This document shows positions 40,392 to 48,377 of a stretch of 48,377 nucleotides of DNA, in pieces (within the stretch, counting starts at the first letter, position 1; each line of letters begins with the position of its first letter). Source of the stretch: Bacillota bacterium. GTDB lineage: Bacteria; Bacillota; Clostridia; DSM-8532. Position numbers and translations under genes: made by a program. Below the pieces are notes generated by a model. It saw only the letters and a list, made by a program, of their open reading frames with translations. It searched no databases and was not told the origin of the DNA. The stretch covers positions 1-48,377 of the forward strand of contig JAEWSN010000165.1 of NCBI GenBank assembly GCA_023459915.1, read 5' to 3'.

Positions 40392-43300
40392 ATGAAAAGG
40401 AATCCATTTGAACGCATCCCCGGCAAACGCGCCCTCGCGGTGCTGTTGGTCATGGCACTGGCCGTTCCCGTTTTCTGGCTTGGAACGCCGCTGTCGCCAT
40501 CCCTGCGGGCCAACGCGGACACCTACAGGAAAGGATACGCGCTGGAGGCCGACAAGTCCGACAGGACCGGCATTTTCCCGGACACCACCTTCCTGCTCAC
40601 CGTTCCGGACGAAGAGATGGCCATCTTTTCCGGCCCGGACACGGATGATTTCCAGGCGGCGCGCGTCCTGGCCGAGCTGGGCAATCGGCTCAAGCTGCGC
40701 AATCCGCCCGCAATCACAGCTGCGGGGGACAGCACGGACAACGGTTCGGGCGGTGCGTCCGACGGTTCGGACGGCGCGTCCGACGGTTCCGCGGAGACTG
40801 AAAACAACACTTTCAGCCTGAAGCTCGAACCCGTCTCCCGCAACACCTTCCGCGTCACCCCCTCCCATCCGCTGGCGGACAACGCGCTGTACTTCTTTGA
40901 CATGACCGCTTCGGACAGCGAGGTCATCTCCTTCGCCTTCCAGACCCGGAAGGATTTTGGCGTTGTCGGCACCCTGCCGGCCCACCAGAGCTCCTATGTG
41001 CCTGTGGACACCGGCATTGAAATCTATTTCTCACATGCCGGGATCAATCTGGACAAGGCACATTTCAGCATCTCTCCCGAGGTGGACGGCCGGTTTGAAA
41101 CCCATGGCACCGCCGTGGCCTTTGTGCCGCGCAAGCCGCTGACCCCCGGCACACTATACACCGTCACGGTCAAAGAAGGCCTGCCCCTCACAGGAACCGA
41201 CGAGAAACTCCCGGCGGATCTCACCTTCTCCTTTGAAACGAATCCGGACGAGAAGACCTCCGCCAATCCGGACAATGGCTGGCTCTCCATTGGCAGCAGC
41301 TGGCTGGAGTTCCCCACGGCGGAAAAGCCTGTCATCCCCTTCAACCTCTCCCTGCCCGCGCATCTGCAGACAGACGGCAAGGCGGACATGGCCGTCACCG
41401 CGTACCGCTACGCGAACGCGCAGGCCTTTGTTGAGGCCCTGGCACAGAAGGACAAGGTCCCGGACTGGGCCTGGTGGTCCCACAGCCAAAACCTGCTGGA
41501 TACCGGCAAGCTGCCCACCCAGCTCACCTACACCCAATCCATCGATTTCAACACCATGCCGGCCACCTGGACCGAAATGCCCGAACTGCTTCCCGCCGGC
41601 TTCTACCTGGTGGAGCTGCAGGCCGGCGGCACAGCGGCACCCTTGAAGGCACAGGCATTGCTGCAGGTCACCGATACCGCCGCCTGGTTCATCGAGGACA
41701 AGGACAAAACGGTTTTCTGGCTCAACAGCCTCAAGACCGGCGAGCCCCTTCGTGACTTCACCGTGGAAAGCCTCTCCACCGGTGCCACCGACACAACCGA
41801 TGCCGGCGGGTTGGCCACGTTGATGCGCATTCCCGTCCCCGAGGAAAAACAGTCCCAGCCGGAATACTACCTGCTCCGGCATGACAATGGCGCTGTTTCC
41901 GTCTACAACAGCGGATATCCCACCATCGCCGACAATGGCACCAGCGGCCGTTCCATCTGGCCGTCCAGGACAGAGGAGGGCAACTACTGGCGCTATGCCG
42001 GGCTGGACCGCACCCTCTACAAACCCACGGACACCGTCCATTTCTGGGGCTTCGCGCGTCATCGCGCCACCGGCGTTTCCCCGCAGGCCGTCACCGTGGA
42101 GCTGGCCCAGGGCGGCTGGATGTATCCGTGGATGGACACCCGTTCCAGCTACTGGTTCCCCATGCTGCAAAAGCCGCTGATGACCCTGTCCCTGCCGGTT
42201 GAAAACGGCGTGTGGGACGGCAGCCTCAGCCTGCCCAATCTGGAAACCGGCTATTACACCCTGTCCGTGAAGCAGGGAGACGATGTCATCTCCGTCTCCG
42301 GCTTCTCCGTGGAAAACTATGTGAAGCCCGCCTGGCAAATCACCGCCACTGCGGACAAAAAGGCCATCAAACCCGGTGAGACCGTGAACTTCACCGTTCA
42401 GGCCGCCTTCTTTGACGGCACGCCGGTCGCCAACCAGTCCATCCGCTACAATCTGCAGGAGCCGGACGGGTTCCGCGAGGGCGAAGGCAAAACGGACATT
42501 GACGGCAACCTGACCATTTCCTATCAGGCAAAATTCTTCGAGGGACAACAAGGCCAGTGGTGGACCTCGCTGTACGCCACCGCGGAGCTGCCGGAAACCG
42601 GCGAGGTCACCGCGTCCGCGCAGGTACAGGTGTTCCTCAACGATGTCTGGGTGGACACTGCCGGCGACATTGTGCCGAAGGAGGACGCCGACGACTTGTC
42701 CAATTTGAACCCCATGCAAAACGGCGTCATGACGCCTGAAAAGGCAGCAGGCGAATCCACCGGACAGGCGAATCCCAGTGCAAATCGCGATATCGACCGG
42801 GTGGGTCGCATCATCGCGGACGTCCATCTGGTGGATCTGGATCCGCTCAACCAGGCGAATGCCGAAACAGAAGCCGAAACGCCTCCGGAATTGTATGGGA
42901 ACACACGTCCCCACGGTTCAGAAACCCCGGATTTCCGCGGCCCGGCCAAAGCCGGCCAGGTGTTCCGCGCCACCGTCACCCGCACCACCTGGGAACGCGT
43001 AGAAAAGGGCGAGGAGTACGATTTTGTGAACAAGGTCGTCATTCCCCGCTATGAATACCGTGAGAAACGGGAAACCTGGAAGACCGGCACCTTCACCTCC
43101 GACAAGGATGGCCGCGCGGTGTTCGTGTACGACATTCCCGCCGGCACCGAAGGGTATTTCTCCGCAAAGATCGAAACCGTGGATGGCGACAACCATCCCA
43201 TGGAATACAATATCTGGTTCTCCGAACGGGACTACGGCTATCCCGGTTCCGTCTGGCACACCCTTGAAACAGACAAGCAGGCGTATCGGGATGGCGATAC

Positions 43301-45806
43301 GGTCACCGCCACCGTGGTCCGCAACGATGAGGCGCCGGTCACCGGGCGCACATTGTTCGTCTCCTCCTGGCAGGGCATCCAGTCCGTGACCCTTGAGGAC
43401 GGTCCCGCCCACCAGCTGGTGTTCAAGGAAGCCATGGCGCCGAATCTCACGCTCGACGGCGTGGTGTTCACCGGCACCGCCTATGTGGCCGTGCAGACCA
43501 GCGTCCGTTATGACGCCGAAGAGAAACGCATCACCTTTGACATCGAAACCGACAAGGAAAGCTATCGGCCGGGAGACACCGTCACGCTCACACTGACCGC
43601 ACGGGATCCGCAAGGCAACGCCGTGCCGGCCGCCGTCAATGTCTCCCTGGTGGACGAGGCGCTGCTGAAGCTCTCCGACCAGTACACCAATGTGCTCGAC
43701 ACCCTCTACGGCTGGATGGACAACGGGATTGTCCGCCGGGCCGGCTCGAACGCCTACCCGGTGTACGGCCTCCGGGGAGCCGGCATGATGAACGACATGG
43801 CCGTCATGGAATTCACGGCCATGCCCATGCCATCCGCGATGGCTGCCGCTCCGGCTGCCGAACAGGGCGCCAAGGCCGCGATGACCTTTGGCGGCGCGGA
43901 TGGCGCCTACGTCATCCGAAGCGATTTCCGCGACACCGCCTACTTCGCCATGACCACCCTTGACGAGACCGGCACGGGGACCCTCTCGTTCACCCTGCCG
44001 CACAACATCACGGACTGGCGTGTCACGGTATCCGGCATTTCGCAGGCCCTGCACGGCGGCAATGGACAGGCTTCCACGATTGTCAGCCTGCCCTTCTTCC
44101 TCAACGAAACCCTGAACGACACCTACCTCACGGGGGACGAACCGCAAGTGGGCCTGACGGCCTATGGCACCGCGTTGGCGGAAACCGACACGGTGACCTT
44201 CACCCTCACCTCCCCGGATCTGCCGGCCCTCAATGCCACCGTGACCGGCAAGGCCTTCGAACGGGTCCACCTGCCGCTGGGCGCGCTGAAGGCCGGCACC
44301 TGGAAGGTGCTGCTGACGGCGGAAACCGCCTCCGGAATGAAGGACGCGGTGGAACGCACCCTCACCGTGGCCGACTCCTACCGTGAAATGACGAAGTCGG
44401 TACAGGTGCCGCTTGCCAACGGCATGACCGTTCCCGCCGGCACCAAGGGGCTCACCCGGATTGCCGTCACGGATCCTGAACGCGCCGCGCTGCTCGACAC
44501 CCTGTACGGACTGGCCTGGCGCAGCGGACACCGGCTGGATCAACGGCTGGTCTCCGCCTCGGCACAGCGCTGGCTCAACGACCTGATGCAAGCGGCCGCC
44601 GAAGACAAACAGGAAGACGCCTACGGCCTGTTCGATCCGGAAACGGTCGACGTGGCTTCCTATCAGCGGGAGGATGGCGGCTACGGCATCCTGCCCTACG
44701 CGGAAAGCGATTTGCGCATGACGGCGCTGCTGACCGGCCTGCTGGCGGAGAACGGCAGCACGGAAGCCCTCAAGGCGTGGTATTACAGCAAGCTGTACGC
44801 CGCCGATGGCGCCTCCGCGCCTGCCCTGTACGGCCTTGCCGCGCTGGGCGAGCCGGTACTGACGGAGCTGCAGACCGCGGCCAGCGTGCGCACCATGTCC
44901 ACCGAGGATCGGTTGTTCCTCGTCCTCGGCTTCGCTGCTGTTGGCGATTTGCCTTCCGCAAAAACCCTCTGGGACGCGGACATCGCGCCGCTGCTGGAAT
45001 CGGCCGACCCCTATGTGCGCCTGAACGTGCGCGACGCGGGCAAGGATGAACAGCTGCAGCTGACCGCGCTGGCCTCCTCCGCGGCTGCCGCGCTGCGGCT
45101 GCCCGTCGCGGACGGCCTGCACCTGTGGGTGCGGAACAACGGCTCCCGCAACGTGTTCACCGGGCCGGAGGACCTGATGTGGGTGAAAGCCCGGTTCACC
45201 CAGCTGCCCGATGTGTCGCTGTCCTTCACCTGGCAGTACGCGGGCAATACCAGCAAGGAAGACTTGAAAAACGGCGCGGTGGCCTTCATCACCGTCCCCT
45301 CCACACTGGCGGGCGACCTGCGGATATCGGAGGTTGTGGGCAACGGCATGCTGACGTCCACATTCACGGCCCCACTGGAAGGCACCGGGAACGAACCTGA
45401 TCTCTCGCTCACCCGCACCTACTACAACCAGGCCACCGGTGAGCAGACGAACACATTCAAGCTCAATGACCTGATTCGCGTGCAGTTGAAGTGGGACATC
45501 TCGGCGGACGCGATGGACAGCGTGTACGAAATCTCCGACTGGTTGCCCGCGGGACTGGCGCCCATCGACAATCCGTGGCAATATGGAATCAAGCCTGCCG
45601 ACAGCTTCTGGTACCGCAGCTTCGAGGGCAGGCAGGCAGACTTCGTGGTGGGCCGGGACTGGAAGCTCAACCAGACCATCACCTACTACGCCCGGGTCAC
45701 CTCACCCGGCACCTACACCGCCGAAGGCGCGGTGATGCGCGGCTCCATGGTGCGCGACAGCGTGCTGGTCATCGGTTCGGACAAGGTTGTGATTGCCACC
45801 GAGTAG
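40392..45806 (+). CDS. Alpha-2-macroglobulin-like protein without thioester
   Basis: 1804 residues. An N-terminal hydrophobic segment (ALAVLLVMALAVPVFWLG) without a lipobox suggests a signal peptide or anchor. Residues 190-330 have Ig-like domains (Big_5 type: LPAHQSSYVPVDTGIEIYFS). Macroglobulin domains follow (TDTVHFWGFARHRATG, LETGYYTLSVKQGDDVISV). The A2M region has SYRPGDTVTLTLTARDP and DFRDTAYFAMTTLDETGTGT, then LPHNITDWRVTVSGIS. The alpha/alpha-toroid is seen at GGYGILPYAESDLRMTALLT. Where thioester members have G-C-x-E-Q, this protein has GHRLDQ, so it cannot trap proteases covalently. A defensive or envelope role is assumed from the family. GGAGGT precedes the ATG. Confidence 0.92.
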   Translation: MKRNPFERIPGKRALAVLLVMALAVPVFWLGTPLSPSLRANADTYRKGYALEADKSDRTGIFPDTTFLLTVPDEEMAIFSGPDTDDFQAARVLAELGNRLKLRNPPAITAAGDSTDNGSGGASDGSDGASDGSAETENNTFSLKLEPVSRNTFRVTPSHPLADNALYFFDMTASDSEVISFAFQTRKDFGVVGTLPAHQSSYVPVDTGIEIYFSHAGINLDKAHFSISPEVDGRFETHGTAVAFVPRKPLTPGTLYTVTVKEGLPLTGTDEKLPADLTFSFETNPDEKTSANPDNGWLSIGSSWLEFPTAEKPVIPFNLSLPAHLQTDGKADMAVTAYRYANAQAFVEALAQKDKVPDWAWWSHSQNLLDTGKLPTQLTYTQSIDFNTMPATWTEMPELLPAGFYLVELQAGGTAAPLKAQALLQVTDTAAWFIEDKDKTVFWLNSLKTGEPLRDFTVESLSTGATDTTDAGGLATLMRIPVPEEKQSQPEYYLLRHDNGAVSVYNSGYPTIADNGTSGRSIWPSRTEEGNYWRYAGLDRTLYKPTDTVHFWGFARHRATGVSPQAVTVELAQGGWMYPWMDTRSSYWFPMLQKPLMTLSLPVENGVWDGSLSLPNLETGYYTLSVKQGDDVISVSGFSVENYVKPAWQITATADKKAIKPGETVNFTVQAAFFDGTPVANQSIRYNLQEPDGFREGEGKTDIDGNLTISYQAKFFEGQQGQWWTSLYATAELPETGEVTASAQVQVFLNDVWVDTAGDIVPKEDADDLSNLNPMQNGVMTPEKAAGESTGQANPSANRDIDRVGRIIADVHLVDLDPLNQANAETEAETPPELYGNTRPHGSETPDFRGPAKAGQVFRATVTRTTWERVEKGEEYDFVNKVVIPRYEYREKRETWKTGTFTSDKDGRAVFVYDIPAGTEGYFSAKIETVDGDNHPMEYNIWFSERDYGYPGSVWHTLETDKQAYRDGDTVTATVVRNDEAPVTGRTLFVSSWQGIQSVTLEDGPAHQLVFKEAMAPNLTLDGVVFTGTAYVAVQTSVRYDAEEKRITFDIETDKESYRPGDTVTLTLTARDPQGNAVPAAVNVSLVDEALLKLSDQYTNVLDTLYGWMDNGIVRRAGSNAYPVYGLRGAGMMNDMAVMEFTAMPMPSAMAAAPAAEQGAKAAMTFGGADGAYVIRSDFRDTAYFAMTTLDETGTGTLSFTLPHNITDWRVTVSGISQALHGGNGQASTIVSLPFFLNETLNDTYLTGDEPQVGLTAYGTALAETDTVTFTLTSPDLPALNATVTGKAFERVHLPLGALKAGTWKVLLTAETASGMKDAVERTLTVADSYREMTKSVQVPLANGMTVPAGTKGLTRIAVTDPERAALLDTLYGLAWRSGHRLDQRLVSASAQRWLNDLMQAAAEDKQEDAYGLFDPETVDVASYQREDGGYGILPYAESDLRMTALLTGLLAENGSTEALKAWYYSKLYAADGASAPALYGLAALGEPVLTELQTAASVRTMSTEDRLFLVLGFAAVGDLPSAKTLWDADIAPLLESADPYVRLNVRDAGKDEQLQLTALASSAAAALRLPVADGLHLWVRNNGSRNVFTGPEDLMWVKARFTQLPDVSLSFTWQYAGNTSKEDLKNGAVAFITVPSTLAGDLRISEVVGNGMLTSTFTAPLEGTGNEPDLSLTRTYYNQATGEQTNTFKLNDLIRVQLKWDISADAMDSVYEISDWLPAGLAPIDNPWQYGIKPADSFWYRSFEGRQADFVVGRDWKLNQTITYYARVTSPGTYTAEGAVMRGSMVRDSVLVIGSDKVVIATE

Positions 45807-45878
45807 CCTTCGGCCACGCCTGCAGCATGACCACATGAACGTGCACGCATGAACCGTGCGCACATGCGACATCACGCG

Positions 45879-45916
45879 CCCGCCGACGGGGTCAAATCCC
45901 GCCGGCGGGTGTTTTT
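45879..45916 (+). terminator. Probable terminator of the A2M gene
   Basis: CCCGCCG (45879-45885) pairs with CGGCGGG (45903-45909); an inner GGG/CCC pair extends the stem, and TGTTTTT follows. It lies about 70 bp past the A2M stop. Confidence 0.65.
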
Positions 45917-46017
45917 GCCCGAAAACGACGCGAGAGGACCGGAAGGCGGCACAAGGTGACAGGAGCGCAGTACGGAACGACCATAAACAGCGCGCGATCG
46001 CCGAAGACGGAGGCCAC

Positions 46018-46782
46018 ATGAACCAAGAAAAGAATGGCGGCAATTTGTCACAGCAGCCCGCATGCGGACGCAATTGCAAGAAATGCCTGCAAAAGCTGTG
46101 CACCCAGGGCATTCCCATTTTTGCCACACTCGATTACGCGCAACTGGCACGCATTGCGGCCATGACCCTTCACAAGCGGTACGCCAAGGGGGAAATCATT
46201 TGCGCGCAAGGGCATGAGGCCGGTTATGTGGCCATTTTCAACGAGGGCAGCGCCAAGGCGGTCCGAACCGGCACGGATGGCCGCGAGCAGATTTTGTATG
46301 TGTTCGCCCAGGGGGATTTCTTCGGAGAACAACAGCTGTTCTCCCCCTCTCCCTCCCCCTGGACACTGGTCGCGCTCGAACCCGTGTTGCTGTGCACCCT
46401 GACACGCGAAGCCTTTGCGGAGCTCCTGCGGGAGAACCCGGACATCGGGCTGAACATCATCAACGAATTGGGCTCCCGGCTCTCGCGTATGGAACAGGCC
46501 CTGCACAGCATGGGGGCCCGCACCGCGGAGGCCCGAATTGCCACCGCCCTGCTCCAGTTCGCCGACAAATACGGCACACCGCATCCCGAGGGCACCCTGA
46601 TACGGATGCCATTGAGCCGGGAAGGGCTGGCCGGATACATCGGCATGGCCCGGGAAACCGTGAGCCGCAAGCTTGGACAACTGGAAACCGACGGCCTGCT
46701 GCGCTCCCTTTCCGCCCGACAGCTGTTGCTGACTGACCTTGCGGGCATCACCGCGCTGGCGGAAACGGAAAGCCCTGAATAG
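46018..46782 (+). CDS. Crp/Fnr-family regulator with N-terminal cysteine cluster
   Basis: 254 residues. An N-terminal motif with cysteines at 16, 20, 23 and 28 (CGRNCKKCLQKLC) precedes the cyclic-nucleotide-like beta-barrel (YAKGEIICAQGHEAGYVAIF, then FAQGDFFGEQQLF). The dimer helix and winged helix follow: MPLSREGLAGYIGMARETVS, then RKLGQLETDGL. The residues that contact cAMP in CRP are not kept. The cysteines are suited to an iron-sulfur cluster or redox sensing, as in FNR, though the spacing differs from E. coli FNR. The adjacent RIC operon carries a CRP/FNR-type box and is the likely target. ACGGAGG precedes the ATG. Confidence 0.92.
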   Translation: MNQEKNGGNLSQQPACGRNCKKCLQKLCTQGIPIFATLDYAQLARIAAMTLHKRYAKGEIICAQGHEAGYVAIFNEGSAKAVRTGTDGREQILYVFAQGDFFGEQQLFSPSPSPWTLVALEPVLLCTLTREAFAELLRENPDIGLNIINELGSRLSRMEQALHSMGARTAEARIATALLQFADKYGTPHPEGTLIRMPLSREGLAGYIGMARETVSRKLGQLETDGLLRSLSARQLLLTDLAGITALAETESPE

Positions 46783-46823
46783 GGCGCCACACAAACAGGC
46801 TCAACCAAAAAACGAGGCAAAAC

Positions 46824-46839
46824 TGTGATCCCGATCACG
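46824..46839 (+). promoter_or_regulatory. CRP/FNR-type binding site upstream of the RIC operon
   Basis: TGTGATCCCGATCACG matches TGTGA-N6-TCACA in 9 of 10 defined positions. Its centre (46831.5) lies 41.5 bp before the transcript start predicted from the -10 at 46861-46866, the classical class II activator position. It is 42 bp past the crp/fnr stop. Confidence 0.75.
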
Positions 46840-46860
46840 GCATCCCGCTCCCCGCTGCGT

Positions 46861-46866
46861 TATCAT
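46861..46866 (+). promoter_or_regulatory. -10 element of the RIC operon promoter
   Basis: TATCAT (5 of 6 match to TATAAT) lies 22 bp after the CRP/FNR-type palindrome. No -35 box is visible, as expected when an activator overlaps that position. A second possible promoter starts with TTGACA at 46899-46904 but lacks a good -10. Confidence 0.55.
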
Positions 46867-46984
46867 TCAGGTACAGGCTACACACTCCTTGACGGCCATT
46901 GACATCCGGATCGTCCGCCTGCCGCCGACAATGATATCGCCACGCGCCCCTCACAGGAGGCCGCGCATACGGGAGGGATATTCA

Positions 46985-47740
46985 ATGACACAGCCAACAA
47001 CTGCCACACAACCAACGACTGGCACCCGCACCACGAACAACACACAACCGCACTGGGAGACGCTTTCCGTCGGAAGCATTGTCACCGGTCTGCCCGCGGC
47101 CGCCGCGTTGTTCAGGGCGCATCGCGTTGATTTCTGCTGCGGTGGCCACAAGCTGCTTGGGGACGTTCTGGCCGAAGCCAACCAATCCCCGGCCGCCATT
47201 GTCCCGCAATTGGATCTGCTGGCGCAGGAAGCCGACAGGATGTCGCGGGAAACGGATCATGCCGGCATGCCGGACGTCCGTCTGGCGGCACACATCGACC
47301 AGAAGCACCACACCTACATGCACAGGGCGCTGCCCCATATCGGCAAGCTCAGCGAAACCGTGCTCAAGGCGCATGGGCGAAACCATCCGGAGCTGTTTCG
47401 TGTCCACAGCCTCTTTGGGCAACTGCGGGCCGAGCTCGAACAGCATCTCATCAAGGAGGAGGTCTCCCTCTTCCCGCTTTACGGCAAGCCGGAAGCCGAT
47501 TCGTCCACCGTCATGCTGCCGGTCATCCGGGAGCTGCGGGCCGAACATGAAGCGGCCGGCACCCTGCTCAAGGACCTTCGGCACCTCACACAGGACTACA
47601 CGGTTCCCGCCGACGGCTGCGCCACCTGGCAGACGCTCTACGAAGCGCTCGAGGAGATGGAGGGGGATCTGTTCGAACACATCCATCTGGAGAACAACAT
47701 CCTGTTTGAACGGCACGACAAACTGGGAAAAGGAGAGTAG
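46985..47740 (+). CDS. ric: RIC family di-iron protein (ScdA/YtfE), repair of iron-sulfur clusters
   Basis: 251 residues. After a Thr-rich N-terminal tail of about 20 residues comes the ScdA N-domain (SVGSIVTGLPAAAALFRAHR, then VDFCCGG with its paired cysteines). The hemerythrin-like four-helix bundle supplies the di-iron ligands: HIDQKHHTYMH, HPELFRVHSLF, EQHLIKEEVSLFP, LRAEHEAAG and HIHLENNILF. Family members restore iron-sulfur clusters after nitric oxide or peroxide damage. GGAGGG lies ahead of the ATG. It is first in an operon with DUF1858 and DUF438 genes, under a CRP/FNR-type box. Confidence 0.94.
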   Translation: MTQPTTATQPTTGTRTTNNTQPHWETLSVGSIVTGLPAAAALFRAHRVDFCCGGHKLLGDVLAEANQSPAAIVPQLDLLAQEADRMSRETDHAGMPDVRLAAHIDQKHHTYMHRALPHIGKLSETVLKAHGRNHPELFRVHSLFGQLRAELEQHLIKEEVSLFPLYGKPEADSSTVMLPVIRELRAEHEAAGTLLKDLRHLTQDYTVPADGCATWQTLYEALEEMEGDLFEHIHLENNILFERHDKLGKGE

Positions 47741-47743
47741 GCC

Positions 47744-47992
47744 ATGGGACAGCCCATTGATCTGAAGCAGTCCGTGCACGCACTGTGCACGGCGCACCCG
47801 GAAATCATGGACATCATGGTGTCGCTCGGTTTCGCGGACATCGTGAAGCCGGGCATGCTCGGTACCGCCGGGCGCATCATGACGGTGGAAAAGGGAGCCC
47901 GCATGAAGGGCATTCCCATGGACACCATTCTCCAGGCGTTTCAAGCGCATGGATTCGACGCAACCACCACAGAAGGAGGACAACCAACATGA
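47744..47992 (+). CDS. DUF1858 domain protein
   Basis: 82 residues. It matches DUF1858 throughout: IDLKQSVHALCTAHPEIMDI, MVSLGFADIVKPGMLGTAGR and IMTVEKGARMKGI. The family often stands alone or fused to DUF438 and hemerythrin proteins and is thought to bind a small ligand or partner; its function is unproven. It begins three bases after the ric stop and its own stop overlaps the next start (ATGA), so the three genes are translationally coupled. Confidence 0.9.
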   Translation: MGQPIDLKQSVHALCTAHPEIMDIMVSLGFADIVKPGMLGTAGRIMTVEKGARMKGIPMDTILQAFQAHGFDATTTEGGQPT

Positions 47993-48377
47993 GCGGACCC
48001 GCAAACAGCCGGGAATACCGGCAACAGGTACTCAAGGAGCTGATCGGCTCCCTGCACGATGGAAAATCAGTGGACGCGGTCAGGGCAAAGTTCGCTGAAA
48101 CCTTCGCCTCTGTTTCCGCGCAGGAGATTTCCGAGGCGGAACAGGCACTCATCGCCGAGGGCATGCCGGTTTCCGAAGTGCAGCGGCTGTGCGACGTTCA
48201 TGCCTCCGTGTTCAAGGGCGCCATCGCCGATCTGCACGCGCCGAATGCCACTGGCACCGGCATGATGGCCGCGGACGCGGATGCGGTCGCGCCCAATGAA
48301 GACGCCCCCGGCCATCCGGTGCATACCTTCAAGCTTGAAAACCGGGCATTGGAGGCCCTGATTGCCGACAAAATCCG
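47989..48377 (+). CDS. DUF438 domain protein, N-terminal part (runs off the window)
   Basis: The visible 129 residues are a DUF438 domain: REYRQQVLKELIGSLHDGKS, then FASVSAQEISEAEQALIAEG, MPVSEVQRLCDVHASVFKGA. The start of a hemerythrin-like segment (HTFKLENRALEALI) follows. Full-length relatives have 400-500 residues with hemerythrin and PAS domains and bind iron or haem; that part lies beyond the window. GAAGGAGG sits ahead of the ATG, which overlaps the DUF1858 stop. Confidence 0.9.
   Translation, partial: MSGPANSREYRQQVLKELIGSLHDGKSVDAVRAKFAETFASVSAQEISEAEQALIAEGMPVSEVQRLCDVHASVFKGAIADLHAPNATGTGMMAADADAVAPNEDAPGHPVHTFKLENRALEALIADKI

Noticed and set aside
42918..45581. Long minus-strand frame (887 codons) antisense to the A2M gene
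   Set aside because: Arises from third-position GC bias of the plus-strand gene; no domain or ribosome site.
45888..45900. tRNA T-arm or another copy of the dispersed palindrome (GGGGTCAAATCCC)
   Set aside because: No acceptor, D or anticodon arms fit upstream, and two bases differ from the palindrome consensus. It is better explained as the inner stem and loop of the A2M terminator.

Overview
The window is GC-rich DNA, densely coding on both strands and without rRNA or tRNA genes. It probably comes from an anaerobic or facultative member of the Bacillota (Clostridia-like). The case rests on S-layer-homology (SLH) proteins, strong GGAGG-type ribosome binding sites, a RIC / DUF1858 / DUF438 operon, an aldo/keto reductase with a 4Fe-4S tail, and a GH2 / DUF5107-TPR sugar operon with a divergent AraC regulator. 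The taxonomic call is an inference from gene content, not from a marker gene.

Layout. 1-5.8 kb: tail of an AraC regulator, a PPOX-fold flavoprotein, a gene-poor stretch, a GNAT acetyltransferase, a MarR regulator, two damaged tandem ArsA-type ATPase genes flanking a small gene, and a HEPN/MNT pair. 5.9-14.8 kb (minus strand): an exonuclease-RecQ-UvrD fusion helicase, a membrane protein with NPQYG repeats and a DUF5050-like domain, and a PAS-GGDEF-HD-GYP protein. 14.8-15.6 kb: scrambled remnants, including a Fic fragment. 15.5-23 kb: the GH2 and DUF5107/TPR operon with its divergent AraC regulator. 23-30.2 kb: a zinc-finger/TM2 membrane protein, an SDR oxidoreductase, SbcC and SbcD. 30.4-38 kb: an SLH surface protein, a PAP2 phosphatase, a TetR regulator divergent from an NAD-dependent epimerase, a short membrane protein, and a transglutaminase-SLH protein. 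38.1-45.8 kb: a ferredoxin-type aldo/keto reductase, a GntR/FCD regulator and a very large alpha-2-macroglobulin-like protein. 45.8-48.4 kb: a cysteine-rich Crp/Fnr regulator, then a RIC (ScdA/YtfE), DUF1858 and DUF438 operon with a CRP/FNR-type palindrome placed 41.5 bp before the predicted start of transcription.

Two window-wide patterns are not explained by genes. First, a 13-bp near-palindrome, GGGGTCWGACCCC, occurs 11 times exactly and at least 4 times with one to three changes between about 14.8 and 38.1 kb. It sits mainly at gene 3' ends, at junctions between gene remnants, and in frame inside two genes. In three places the TGA inside the motif is the stop codon of a reading frame. Second, many intergenic gaps carry their own unrelated short tandem array (units of 17-40 bp, 2-7 copies).

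Functionally, the best-supported modules are DNA end processing (SbcCD, plus the fused helicase), carbohydrate use (GH2 / DUF5107 / AraC), cell-surface proteins (two SLH proteins, A2M) and repair of iron-sulfur or nitrosative damage (Crp-type regulator, RIC, DUF1858, DUF438). Several loci look decayed or rearranged: both arsA copies, the Fic fragment, the GH2 3' end, a membrane sensor without output domain, and a HEPN gene that has lost its catalytic arginine.
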